The notes under the pieces: generated by a model
Database searches by the model: none
What the model saw: only the letters and a program-made list of their open reading frames with translations
What the model was told of the DNA's origin: nothing
DNA from: Rattus norvegicus
Taxonomy: Eukaryota > Chordata > Mammalia > Rodentia > Muridae
Reading direction: 5' to 3'
Assembly: GCF_036323735.1 (NCBI RefSeq)
Contig: NC_086023.1
Coordinates: 19,079,001-19,143,000, forward strand
Length of the DNA stretch: 64,000 nucleotides
Part shown: positions 44,892-56,894 of the stretch, piece after piece
Layout: every line of letters begins with the position of its first letter
Numbering within the stretch: position 1 is the stretch's first letter
Made by a program: the position numbers and the translations under genes

Positions 44892-44966
44892 TGGAGCTGG
44901 GGACCGAACCCAGGGCCTTGCACTTGCTAGGCAAGCGCTCTACCACTGAGCTAAATCCCCAACCCC
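44892..44966 (-). repeat. Full-length ID SINE, minus
   Basis: Minus strand: ggggttggggatttagctca, gtggtagagcgcttgcctag, caagtgcaaggccctgggtt, then cggtccccagctcc and an A-rich tail. The 15-base gatattcttgttttt is repeated exactly at 44,849-44,863 and 44,967-44,981. A and B boxes of the pol III promoter are intact. It is a BC1-derived SINE and not a tRNA gene. Confidence 0.95.
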
Positions 44967-45684
44967 GATATTCTTGTTTTTAATAGCTGAATAATATTTG
45001 ATTGTGTAAATGAACCACATTTTCTGTGTCTATTCTTCAGTTGAGGGTCATCTGTCTGGGATGCTTCCGGTTTCTGGCTATTATGAATGAGGCCTCTATG
45101 AACATAGAGAGCACATGTCCTTGTGAAATAGTGGAACATCTTTTGGGGGGCAAATTCCCAGGAGCAATATAGCAGTATAGCATCTACATGAAGATGTTGA
45201 ACTATTTATAATTTTCTGAGGAACCTCCAGAATGATTGTGCAAGTTTGCAATTCCACCAGTTTGTGGTGTCACGTGAGTTCTTGATTTTAGCCACTCTGA
45301 TCAGTGTAGAATCTCAGGGTGGTTTTGATTTTGCATTCCCCTGATGACTAAGAATGTGTAGTGCTTCTCAGCCATACAAGTGTCCTCTGTTTAGAATTCT
45401 CTGTTTAGCTCTGTACTCCATTTTTTAATTGAGTTATTTGGTATTTTGGAGACTAATTTCTTGGGGGTTTTTTGTTTTGTTTTTTTTTTTTACATATTTT
45501 GTATATCAGCCCTCTATCAAATGTAGGATTAATGAAGATCTTTTTCCAATCTGTAGGTTGCTATTTTGTCCTATTGACAGTGTCCTTTGCCTCACAAAAG
45601 CTTTTCAGTCTTAAGAGGTCCCATTTATCAACTGTTAATCTTAGAGTCTGAGCCATTGGTGTTCTGTTCAGGAAATTGTCTCCT

Positions 45685-45792
45685 GGCTGGGGATTTAGCT
45701 CAGTGGTAGAGCGCTTACCTAGGAAGCGCAAGGCCCTGGGTTCGGTCCCCAGCTCCGAAAAAAAGAACCAAAAAAAAAAAAAAAAAGAGTTA
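45685..45792 (+). repeat. Full-length ID SINE, plus
   Basis: Begins ggctggggatttagctcagt, then ggtagagcgcttacctagga, agcgcaaggccctgggttcg and a long A tail broken by agaacc. Flanked by perfect 15-base copies of aggaaattgtctcct (45,670-45,684 and 45,793-45,807), which restore the L1 sequence when joined. Confidence 0.95.
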
Positions 45793-46640
45793 AGGAAATT
45801 GTCTCCTATACCCATGTGTTCTCGGCTATTTCCCACTTTCTCTTCTATTAGATGCAGTGTATATGGTTTGATGTGGAGGTCCTTGATCCACTTGCACTTG
45901 AGCTTTATACAAGGTGATAAATATTTACATTCTTCTACAAGCAGGCTGCCAGTTAGACCAGCAGCATTTGTTGAAGATGCCTTCTTTTTTCCATTGTATG
46001 ATTTTGGCTTCTTGGTCAAGGAGCAAGTGTCCATAGATGTGTGGGTTTATTTCTGGGTCTTTGATTCTATTCCACTGATGGTCCTGTCTGTCTCTATGCC
46101 AATATCATGCTGGTTTCTATCAAAATTGCTCTATAGCCTTGGGTAAGGGATGGTGATTCTTCCAGAAGTTCTTCTGTTGTTCAGAATTGTTTTGCTATCC
46201 TGGGTTTTTTGTTTTCCATATGAAGTTGAGAATTGCTCTTTCAATGTCTGTAAATTGCATTGGAATTTTGATGGGAATTCCATCAAATCTGGTAAAATGG
46301 CCATTTTCACAAGTTAATCCTACTGATTCATGAGCACGGGAGATCTTTCCATCTTCTGAGGTCTTTGATTTCTTTCTTCGGGGACTTGAAGTTCTTGTCA
46401 TACAGATATAAAAATACCTTGCTTAGAGTTACACCAAGGTATTTTATATTATTTGTGGCTATTGTGAAGGCTGTTGATTCCCTAATTTTTTTCTTATCCT
46501 ATTTATCATTTGTATAAAGGCGGGCTACTGATTTGTTTGAGTTAATTTTGGATCCAGCTCCTTTGCTGAGGTTGTTTATCAGCTGTAAAAGTCTCTGGTA
46601 GAATGTTAGGGGTCACTTTACTCTTACTCTTAATGAATTT

Positions 46641-49084
46641 CCTCTTCAAGTTTTCAAGAGAAGCTTCTACTTTCCTTTAAGCTTTGTTACCTCTAATCCT
46701 TTCTTCTAATCAAGCTCATTTATGGCGGGTTATTATGTGACAACTTCCTTTCACTGAATATCCAAACCATGGGTCTTTTTCTCTTTTCTCTATTTAACAA
46801 CTTGATATCCGATTTAAGAATCTTATGAGAAAACAAGGCCATAGACTATCCTGCTCCTCCTACTTCATTTCTGCAAGTTACCATGTTGTTCAGTGCTCCT
46901 TGTACACTGATTCACTCACCCAAACGACTGGACATTCCTTCCTCCTTAGATTCGAGGCATGCTTATAAAGCACAACAGTTTGGACAATTACTGCTTCCGT
47001 CTATGAAGGGATTTTTCTCCTAACTATATGTTTAAAAAAAAAAAAACAAAAAACAAACCTCAAACAAGATGACTCCAGTATTAGGGGGAAGATTTTTATT
47101 ATGCATAAGGGAGGGAAAATACCCAAAGGAATCTGGAAGAGTCCAGTAAAGAAAGAAAAAAAGTAGATTGGATATGGCCAGATCTAGGGAATTGTGAGAG
47201 CCAGAGAGAATCATGGATGTAGCTGTCTCCATCTTTGCTGGAAGGGATAGATAGAGATGGGTTATATGTAGGAAAAGCAGCTGGGGAGGAAGCAAGGACT
47301 AAGTGCTTGTGAATAGGGATTGTGGGAACCTGGAGGCCTGCAGGGATTTTGATCTTCTGAGATGGGACCATGCATATCCCATATGTATCCCATATGTTCC
47401 TTATGCCAGAGGTAAGGGAAATGATTGTTTTTAACAGATGGAAATCATTTTCACAAATTTCTGAGGAATGCTGACTTTGATCTAACTGCCAGAAATCCTC
47501 ATATAGACCAACTTGGGCTCATTTCTAGGTAGGCACTGCCTGAGACCTACCCTCCACTTTTATCCTGCTTTTGAAAGAATAATCAACATTCTTTGAAGTG
47601 CTGGGAAACAATATGCGCCTGTTATAATATTTGGATACAATGTTAAGAAACACAAACGTACTCAGAGCGCTTTCATCTTGCCAACTGACTTTGCCAGGGG
47701 CAGCCGGTTTGGGAAGCTAGAGAAGACCTCTTAATCAGAACAGAACATCCTATGAAGCAAAATGTGAGAAATTTCAAACTGAAAGGATTAGATCACAGAG
47801 TTCACGCAACTTTGCCACCTACTAATAGTGATTTCAAATTTTAGTCTCAAATATTCTCCATTATCAAAGGCAAATAATGAGAACAGAGAAAATTTTAAGT
47901 AATTTTCACACAGATCAAAAGCATTAATAATTGGCCCTGTGCTTTCCAAGATTTGACAGCTGGAGGTTACAAAATTATTGAAATTTTAATTATATGAGAG
48001 TTAACACCAATAACTCAGAAGTAGATACATAAGAAGAAAAGGGAGATTATTTTAGGTGGAAACCCTACGTAATGTGATATTCATGACAGCTAGGCACAAT
48101 GTGGGGGTGGAAGGACCACTGCATGTATCTTTTAACATAGGAAAGTCAAGAAAACCCAGCAGGGCTAAGGAAGCAAGACTTGATTTCACTTTCCCTCCTA
48201 TGTGAATGTATGTGTCTTAAATTTTAAATTCCAAAGTTGTCTTCCTGGAAAATAACCACGATTCCTTGCTCAGGAAAATATCATTAGAACTGATGGGTGA
48301 CATTTTAAAAACTGACTTTTCTTGGGTTTCTCGTCAGACTTTAGAGAACCTATTAAGCCTTCAACAGGAAGCAATAAAATGCCTAAAATCTTGTCTGTGT
48401 GTGGAATATGTGTACAAAGGCTAGAGGTTGACTTAAAGTGGCTTCCACTATCCATCTGTTCTTACATCATTTTATTGTAATAATCTCTAGGTTATTTTTA
48501 AGGCAGGATCTCTCTACTTAACATGAAACTCACTGCTTCAACTAGGTGACCAACAAGTTCGGAAACCAACCATTCCTCTTTTCACCCCTCCCAAAGCTCC
48601 TGGGGTTACATAGGCCAAATAATGCACTGTTTCTACAGAGATGTTGGAGACAGAAACTAGAACCCTCCTGCACAAGAAGTAGTTTACCCACTCAACCATC
48701 TCTCTAGCCTCCAAATACCAAATTCTTGGGGTTTTTTTTCCACTTGAGACTGGTGGTCAAAACCACTAAAGGATTTTAAGATATGGAGTGGGCGAAATGT
48801 CTCCTAGTAATGAAGGCATACAGCACCTAATCCGGGGCAAAAATATCATGGAAATGGATGATGCCCAGTTACTTGAAGATTCTCATGAAATACTAGATTG
48901 AAAGGAAGAGGGGAGTTAGAAGCCACATAGGCTGTTGTAAAGCAGAAGTGGCATCACTCATAAGAATGGATTTTATGGTCCAGGAAGAGCAGCTACACAC
49001 CTCATTCCATTGAAAATGTAAGCTGTGTACTTGATTGTTCTGGATTCTCCTGTGCTTATCTGTGTGCACAAGGTCTTTTTTGGG
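46641..49084. other. No gene recognised; fragment of a B4-like SINE near 48,665-48,715
   Basis: About 2.4 kb of intergenic sequence. The plus-strand text cactcaaccatctctctagcc at 48,690-48,712 is the complement of the B4 SINE head. An A-rich tract (47,032-47,057) precedes a possible LTR-like stretch without borders. No coding region supported. Confidence 0.4.
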
Positions 49085-49240
49085 TCCTCTACAGCAGAGG
49101 GTAGAGTATGCCAGCCTGAGAGAACCTGTAACAGATGGAGACTGAGGGATGTAAGGAGAATCTGGTAGCCAGGTTCAATTTGATGTGTTAAATAGGCACT
49201 TCAGCCATTTGTCCCAGGTTGGAAACCTAACATCCCAAGC
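49085..49240 (+). repeat. Dispersed repeat, paralogue of 59,170-59,330
   Basis: Shares agggtagagtatgccagcctgagagaac, gtaacag, gactgagggat and a similar tail with 59,170-59,330. Family unidentified; possibly an old LTR. Confidence 0.5.
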
Positions 49241-50124
49241 TTTTTTGTTGAAAATAAATAAATGACATGGGGTGTTGTGTAATTTTTACTATTGGGGGGA
49301 AAGGGGCTAAGGATGCTGAATGCTGGTCATATTCAAGAAGAGAAAGCTGTTTTACTTGCTGTCCAAGCTCTGCAGTACATTTTAGGGCAAGGGACCTTAC
49401 AGACAGGAGTTGGAGTAATTTATGAGGCTGGACTGCCTGGGGCTAGCCACTTTGAAGCTGTCCAGGATGCACATTTTAAGAGAACAACTGCTGGTGCTGG
49501 ACCAGTCTGTAGTTGATTTGAAATCTGCTGGGACAGACAGATTAGGGAAAGAAAGTAAAGCTAAGTGTAGGGGAGCATTTTTATTCGAGGTGCATATTTG
49601 ATACTTTTAGACCCACAGTCCCTGGCACAGTCCCTGGAGGGGAGTCCCAAGACCAGGAAGATGGGGAGAGATACCACCTACAGGAAGGAATAGGCAGTGG
49701 GTAGGAAAACTTAGGCTGATGATTGACAGAAGTACTTATCTAGAGTCTGTTTGACCTGTGAGAGGTGAATCCAAGTCATCTGCCTGAAGCTTACAGAATT
49801 TTTTTTTAAGTTTACAAAAAGAGACAACAGTTTTCGATTTGTTAGCTTTACTGCTGCCCGCAATGCACATTAGAGTAAAGGCAGTAGACTCAGCCTTTGA
49901 GTCATAGAGGAAACTTGGACACACAAAAATGATTTGGGGTTAAAAATACTAACACACTGTGCAGAGGGCTAGATATATAGATTAGACAGAGATATTTTTA
50001 GCACAAGAAGTGGTTTTATAAGTCTATACTTGAAGACAACCAAAGAACATTTAAATGTTTAGTTTGTGATTATAATAGTTGTCAGTGCTTTACAGAACTA
50101 AATTAACATTGATCAACGCTAAAA
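49241..50124. other. No gene recognised
   Basis: The frame at 49,292-49,516 (74 codons) has no clear domain. No repeat assigned. Confidence 0.4.
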
Positions 50125-50144
50125 TTCTGAACTTTTGAACTCTT

Positions 50145-50246
50145 TTTTTCCATCTTTATTAAATTGGGTATTTCTTATTTACATTTCAAATGTTATTCCC
50201 TTTCCCGGTTTCCATGCCAACATCCCCCTAACCCATCCCCCTCCCC
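50145..50246 (-). mobile_element. Very short L1 insertion with a 20-bp target duplication
   Basis: A T-rich tract followed by tttcttatttacatttcaaa and tgttattccctttcccggtt, the complement of the L1 3' end, only about 100 bases long. It is flanked by two perfect 20-base copies (50,125-50,144 and 50,247-50,266) containing ctgaacttttgaactctt. This is a complete record of target-primed integration that stopped almost at once. Confidence 0.92.
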
Positions 50247-50266
50247 TTCTGAACTTTTGAACTCTT

Positions 50267-51811
50267 AGTATGACAATAGCATAAAGAGAGAGAAATCTAA
50301 ATTTTTTATATATCTTCAACCACTTTTTTACACTTTTATAAATTGCACTCACAAATCTTAAAGCACTGTCTTGGACCCTCAAAACTTAAAATTTTACATC
50401 CTCAGTCAAACCATTACAGCTTGTGAAAACATGAAACTTTTTTTTCTTATCCAATTATTTACCATAAGACTTAGCTGGTTGATAACTGAGAGCAGTCACT
50501 GTAAGGCAAGTCCCCTTAAATAAAAGAAAAAGTTACTTCAAAACCTATTTCATGAGTTCTTCTCTTTTTTAGAGTCTGGTAGGGAGGTAAGGGACTTATA
50601 TTTACATATAAAGAGAATGTAGTAGTAGCCTCAAGAAAAAAGCTAGTATGCTTACAGTCAGTCAATATTATCAGAGATCTGATTATAGCTGGTAGTATAA
50701 GCCTAACAGTCTATGTTTCAATTAGAATGACTGAGACCCATTACCTAGATTGTTTACCTTATCCTCCTATGGTCTCCACAGGAGTTGTTGGGGCAGTAGT
50801 CCTAAGTTGTCAGCTGTCAGCTGTCAGCATTTAATCTTCAGTAGCTATTCAGAGCAGTAGGCTTTTGGCTCTTAGACCCAGGTCTGACATATTTTTCCTG
50901 TAGAGGAACTTGAGAAGACTGGCCTTACTTTGACCAGGCAAAGTAGACCAATCAACCCAAAGTGTGAAGTTTGTGCAGAGCCCTGTCAGCAGGTAAGGTA
51001 TTCAGCAGTTTGCCCAGTGGTTTGCATTATGACAATCCAGGTGGAGTTATAGTGTCCTCACTGTCTTTTATGGAGATCTGTGGGTTCACATTAGGAAGGG
51101 GCATATATTATGGGAAGCTCAAACATTTTGCCATATTCAGCAGATCTCTGAAGAGATTGAGTACCATTTACCTATTAAATATACCTGATTTTAGGCTTAA
51201 CCTTAAAAACACTCTCAGGAATCTAAATAGAGCTTGTTATTAAATGAATAGTTTATAAGTTAGTAGTTTAAATGGGGTTAGGACTTTAGAGCTTTATCCC
51301 TGTTATGTTTGAGCCTTAAAAATTAGAGTTAAAGATTTAATTGAACTACCTTTATTATCAAAATAGCATATGGCAGTTTATTGTATGACTTAATTTATCC
51401 AAATAGCTAAAGTTTAACAAAGTAACATACAAAGAAGGAGCTAGTCAAATATTACTGTGAACCTGAGTGGAACTTAGATATTTATAAACCTTGATTATGA
51501 AATCTACCTTATTTAGTAAACATACTTTGTTACTTATCTATATTTTCTAGAGGGTTGGTGTTGAAAAGTCAAAAAAAAACATAAGTTGTTAGGTATAAAT
51601 CTCTAAGTCACTTTTTGTTAATAAAGTAGATCACTATACCCTTAAAATGTTATCGTAATACAAAAATCCATACCAACCAAAGTACTTTACTGACCTGTTG
51701 TTCTTTCCTTAATTAAAAAGGAGACACTGTGATAAGCACAGGGCTCAGCAGAACTGAGGAGTTTTATAATTGTTGCTTTATAACATATAGTTTTCTTAAG
51801 ACAGTGTAGTT
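50267..51811. other. No gene or clear repeat recognised
   Basis: About 1.5 kb. One 90-codon plus frame at 50,971-51,243 has no domain. No coding region supported. Confidence 0.4.
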
Positions 51812-52560
51812 ACAAACTGAACCAGTTCCACAGCTCCCTGTACCCAAGTCCCATGGGGGAGAACTGGACTCACAGTAGTGCGGACAATCCTGAGAGCTCA
51901 GAGGAGACAACTACTTCTGCCCACATTTCTGACCCAAGAAGAACCCACCTAGTGCCCTGTGTGCCCTCTGGGTACAGGAACCTAGAAGCGGTCAAGGGCA
52001 GGATCTTTCTAGTTTCTGCCTGCGCCTAGGGCTGAAAGCCGGTCACCAGGCGCACCAACACACCTAAGAGCAGAGGCAAGACCAACTCTTCTGCTCGGAA
52101 ACAACCCGCCTGATAGCCTCAGGACACAAAAAAGCAGGAAGAGGTTGGGACAGGACACTTCCAGTTTCTGTCTGAGACAGAGCTGAACCACAACCACAGC
52201 ACTCTGTACTCAAATCCCATGGGGGAAGAGAGCTATGCTCTCAGAAGTACAGACAATCCTGAGAGCTCAGGGGAGACCACCATTTCTGCTCAAACTCCTG
52301 GCCCAAGAGGAACCTGCCTAGTGCCCTCTGGATACAGGATCCTAGGAGTAGTCAGGGGTAGTACCCTTCCGGATTCTGCCTGAGCCTGGAACTGAAAGCC
52401 AGTTGATTAAATCACTGACACAACTGAGAGCAGAGGTAAGACCAACTCTTCTGCTCCAAACAACCCACGCGGAGGCTTCAGGACATACAAACCCGGGAGC
52501 TGTTAAAGAAAAGGGGTCTCCAGGAGTGCTGACAAACAGGCACACAGAGGGGTCAAGCCA
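51812..52560 (+). promoter_or_regulatory. L1 5' UTR with two tandem monomers
   Basis: Two units with a period of about 366 bp. The word ctgaacca occurs at 51,817 and 52,183, and gagcagagg(c/t)aagaccaactc recurs 366 bases on. Tandem monomers form the internal promoter of rodent L1. The first unit seems to lack its beginning, and a partial third lies near 52,500. Confidence 0.8.
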
Positions 52561-52599
52561 CTGTCAGAGACAAACTAACACCAGAGACAAGCTGATGTC

Positions 52600-53774
52600 G
52601 AGAGACAAGCACAGGAACATAAACAACAGAAAACAAGAATACTAGGCATCATCAGAGCCCAGGTCTCCCACCAAATCAAATACTAGATATCTAAATACAC
52701 CAGAAAAGTAAGATTTGGATTTAAAATCACAACTCATGATGATGTTAGATGTCTTTAAGACAGACATAAATAACTCCCTGAAGAAATACAGGGCAACACA
52801 GGCAACAAGTAGAAGCCCTTAAAGAGAAAACACAAAAATACCTTAAAGAATTACAACCAAACAGGTAAAAGAATTGAACAAAACCATCCAGGATTTAAAA
52901 TTAGAAATAGAAACAATAAAGAAAGCACAAACCTGGAAACAGAAAACCTAGGAAAGAGATGAGGAGACATAGATGCAAGCATCATTAACAGAATACAAGA
53001 GATAGAAGAGAGAATCTCAGGGGTAGAGGATACCATAGAAAACATCGACACAGTAGCCAAGGACAATGTAAAATGCAAAAAAGCTCCTAAACCAAAATAT
53101 CCAGGAAATACAGGACACAATGAGAAGGCCAAACCTAAGGATAACAGGTATAGAAGAAAGTGAAGACTCCCAACTTAAAGACGAGTAAATATCTTCAACA
53201 AAATTATAGAAGAAAACTTCCCTAACCTAAAGAAAGAAATGCCCATAAACATACAAGAAGCTTACAGAACTCCAAATAGATTGGATCAGAAAAGAAATCC
53301 CTCTCATCACATAATAGTCAAAACACCAAATCCACAAAACAAAGAAAGAATATTAAAAGCAGTGACAGGAAAATGTCAAGTAACATATAAAGGAAGACCT
53401 ATCAGAATTATACCAGACTTCTCACCAGAGACTATGAAAGCCAGAAGATCCTGGGCAGATGTTATACAGACCCTAAGAGAACACAGATGCAAGCCCAGGC
53501 TACTATATCCAGCAAAAATCTCATTAACATAAATGGAGAAACAAAGATATTCCATGACAAAACCAAATTTATACAATATCTTTCCACAAATCCAGCCCTA
53601 CAAAGGCTAATAGATAGAAAACCCCAACACAAGGAGGGAAACTATACTCTAAAAAAAGCAAGAAAGCAATCTCCTTGCAACAAACTCAAAAGAAGAGAGC
53701 CAATCAAATATAATTCCACCTCTAACTACAAAAATAACAGGAAGCAACAATCACTATTCCTTAATATCTCTTAA
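52600..53774 (+). pseudogene. L1 ORF1 (ORF1p), broken
   Basis: The N-terminal coiled-coil region (to about 53,230) is frameshifted. From 53,239 the C-terminal RNA-binding half is open: VKTPNPQNKERILKAVTGK, VTYKGRPIRIIPDFSPETM and KPRLLYPAK are conserved ORF1p features. It stops at tcattaacataa near 53,530 and the rest is read in another frame. ORF1p normally coats L1 RNA as a trimer and chaperones its integration. This copy is too damaged to do so. Confidence 0.8.
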
Positions 53775-54370
53775 CATCAAAAGACTCAATTCCCCAATAA
53801 AAGACATAGCCTGGATGTGTAAAGAGGACCAAGCATTTTATAACACAACTCGGTGACAATGACGGACACTAACTCAGAGAAAAAGACTAGAAAACAATTT
53901 TTCAAGCCAATGGTCCAATGAAACAAGCTGTAGTAGCCTTTATAATATGGAATAAAATCAACTTTCAAATGAAAGTTATCAAAAAGATGAGGAAGGACAC
54001 TTCATATTCATCAAAGGAAAAATCCACCAAGATGAGCTCTCAATCCTGAATATTTATGCTCCAAATGCAAGGGCACCTACATTCATAAAAGAAATTTCAG
54101 TAAAGCTCAAAGCACACATTGCACCTCACACAATAATAGTAGGAGATTTCAACACCCCACTCTTATCTAAATTCAAATCATGGAAATAGAAAATAAACAC
54201 AGACACCATGAAACTAACAGAAATTATGAACCAAAGGGATGTAACTGATATTTATAGACAATTTCATCCTAAAACAAAAGAATATACCTTCTTCTCAGCA
54301 CCACATAAGTACCTTCTCCAAAATTGGCTATATAATCAATCACAAAACAGACTTCAACAGATACAAGAAG
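53775..54370 (+). pseudogene. L1 ORF2 endonuclease domain remnant
   Basis: The text reads as the apurinic-endonuclease-like domain: atcaaaagactcaattcccc near the start, and aatatttatgctccaaatgc and gtaggagatttcaacacc (LNIYAPN and VGDFNT motifs) further on. Several frameshifts split it. It ends at a deletion junction near 54,370 and passes directly to RT sequence. Confidence 0.7.
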
Positions 54371-54429
54371 ATTGAAACATTAAATGAAATGGAGAGAAAC
54401 CTGAAGCAATACCACTAAAATCAGGGACT

Positions 54430-56275
54430 AGACAAAGCTGCCTGCTCTCTCCCTACTTATCCAGTATAGTATGGAAAGTCCTAGCCAGAGCAATCAGACA
54501 ACAAAAAGAGGTCAAAGGGATGCAAATTGGAAAGGAAGAAGTCAAAATATCACTATTTGCAGATGATATGACAGTATACTTAAATGACCCCAAAAGTTCC
54601 ACCAGAGAACTACTAAACCTGATAAACAACTTCAGCAAAGTGACTGAGTATAAAACTGACTAAAATAAATCAGTAGCCTTCCTCTACTCAAAGGATAAAC
54701 AGGCTGGGAAAGAAATTAGGGAAATGACACCCTTCACAATAGTCACAAATAACATAAAATACCTCAGTGTAACTCTAACCATGCTTGGTTAAAGATCCGT
54801 ATGACAAGAACTTCAAGTCTCTCAAGAAAGAAACTGATGATCTCAGAAGATGGAAAAACCTCCCATGCTCATGGATTGGCAGGATTCTTATAGTAAAAAT
54901 GGCCATTTTGCCAAAAGCAATCTACAGATTCAATGCAATCCTGGGACATCAAAATTCCAACTCAATTCTTCACAGAGTTAGAAAGAGCAATTTGCAAACT
55001 CATTTGGAATAACAAAAAACCCAGGATAGCAAAAACTATCCTCAACAATAAAAGGACTTCTGGGGGAATCACCATCCCTGAACTCAAACAGTATTACAGA
55101 GCAATAGTGACAAAAACTCTATGGTATTGGTACAGAGACAGGCAGGTAGACCAGTGGAATAGAATTGAAGGCCCAGAAATGAACCCACACACCTATGGTC
55201 ACTTGATCTTTGACAAAGAAGCTAAAACCATCCAATGGAAAAAAGATAGCATTTTCAACAAATGGTGCTGGTTCAACTGAAGGTCAGCATGTAGAAGAAT
55301 GCAAATCTACCCATTCTTATTGCCCTGTACAAAGCTTAAGTCCAAGTGGATCAAGAACCTCCACATAAAACCAGATACACTCAAACTAATAGAAGCAAAA
55401 TTGGGAAAGAGTCTCAAACACATGGGCACTGGAGAAAATTTCCTGAACAGAACACCAGTGGTTTATGCTCTAAGATCAAGAATCAACAAACGGGACCTCA
55501 TTAAACTGCAAAGCTTCTGTAAGGCAAAGGATACTGTCATTAGAACAAAACATCAACCAACAGATTGAGAAAAGATCTTTATCAATCCTACATCTGATAG
55601 AGGACTAATATCCAATATATACAAAGAAATCAAGAAGTTAGACTCCAGAGAGCCAAATAACCCTATTAAAAATGGGTTTCAGAGCTAAACAAATAATTCT
55701 TACCTGAGGAATATGGAATGACTGATAAGTACCTAAAGAAATGTTTAACATCCTTAGTCATCAGGAAAATGCAAATCAAAATAATACTGAGATTCTACCT
55801 CACACAAATCAGAATGGTTAAGATCAAAAACTCATGTGACAACAGATGCTGACGAGAAAGAGGAACACTCCTCCATTTTTGGTGGGATTTCAAGCTGGTA
55901 CAACCCTTCTGGAACTCAGTCTGGAGGTTCCTCAGAAAATTGGACATTGAACTACCTGAGGACCCAGCTATACCACACATGGGCATATACCCAAATGATG
56001 CTCCAACATTCAACAAAGACACATGCTCCACTATGTTCATAGCAGCCTTATTTCTAATAGCCAGAAGCTGGAAAGAACCCAGATGCCCTTCAACAGAGGA
56101 ATGGATACAGAAAATGTGCAACATCTACACAATGGCATACTACATAGCTATCAAAAACAATGACTTCATGAAATTCATAGGCAAATGGATGGAACAACAA
56201 AATACCACCCAGAGTGAGGTAACCCAATCACAAAAGATCACACATGGTATGCACTCACTGATAAGTGGATATTAG
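54430..56275 (+). pseudogene. L1 ORF2 reverse transcriptase and C-terminal region, broken
   Basis: RT active-site coding ([10 protein letters not shown]) lies at about 54,551-54,580. It is followed by thumb and C-terminal parts in separate frames: 54,785-55,012, 54,933-55,280, 55,299-55,568 and 55,940-56,275 (PEDPAIPHMGIYP, then IYTMAYYIAIKNNDFMKFI). ORF2p normally copies L1 RNA at a nicked target. At least four frame breaks and stop codons abolish it here. Confidence 0.85.
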
Positions 56276-56894
56276 CCCAAATGTTTGAATTACCCAAGAT
56301 ACAATCCATAGACCATATGAATCTCAAGAAGAAGAATATTCAACGTTTGGATCCTTCAGTCTTTCTTAAAAGGGGGAACACAAATATTCATAGGAGGGGA
56401 TATGGAGACAAAGTTTGGAGCAGAGACTGCAGGAATGGCCATTCAGAGCCTACCCCACCTGGGGATCCAGCCAATATATATACAACCTACCAAAACTAGA
56501 CAATATTCATAAATCCAAGAAGTGCATGCTGACAGGAGCCTGTTATAGCTGTCTCTGAAGAGGTTCAGCCAGAGCATGACAAATACAGAGGCAAATGCTA
56601 GCAGCCAACCATTGAACTGAGAATGGTGTCCCCGTTGGAAGAATTAGAGAAAGGATTAAAGGAGCTGAAGGGGCTTGCAACCCCATAAGAACAACCCAAG
56701 GACTAAACTACTATGCAAAGACTACACATGGACAGACCTACAGCATGTGTAGCAGAGATTGGCCTTGTTGGTCACCAATGGAGGAGAGCCCTTTGTCCTG
56801 CCAAGGCTGGATCCCTTGGAAAGGGAGTAGGTAGTTGGGGAGGGGGAACACCCTCATAGAAGAAGGGAGAGGGGGATGGGGTAGAGGCCTTATG

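Larger units (their letters stand above)
44256..46640 (-). mobile_element. Older minus-sense L1 carrying two ID elements
   Basis: Plus-strand order: old L1 3' UTR (44,256-44,700), the ORF2 C-terminal region (from 44,700) and RT-thumb region (to 46,640), all on the minus strand. Frames are broken many times. Two ID SINEs with perfect 15-bp duplications lie inside (44,892 and 45,685), so they are later insertions. The L1 end near 46,620 is a 5' truncation. Confidence 0.85.

Noticed and set aside
45685..45792. Possible tRNA gene (A and B boxes present)
   Set aside because: The tail, the head gggattta and the flanking 15-bp duplications identify an ID SINE; it cannot fold as a complete tRNA with acceptor ends. 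The same holds for 44,892-44,966 and 27,230-27,297.
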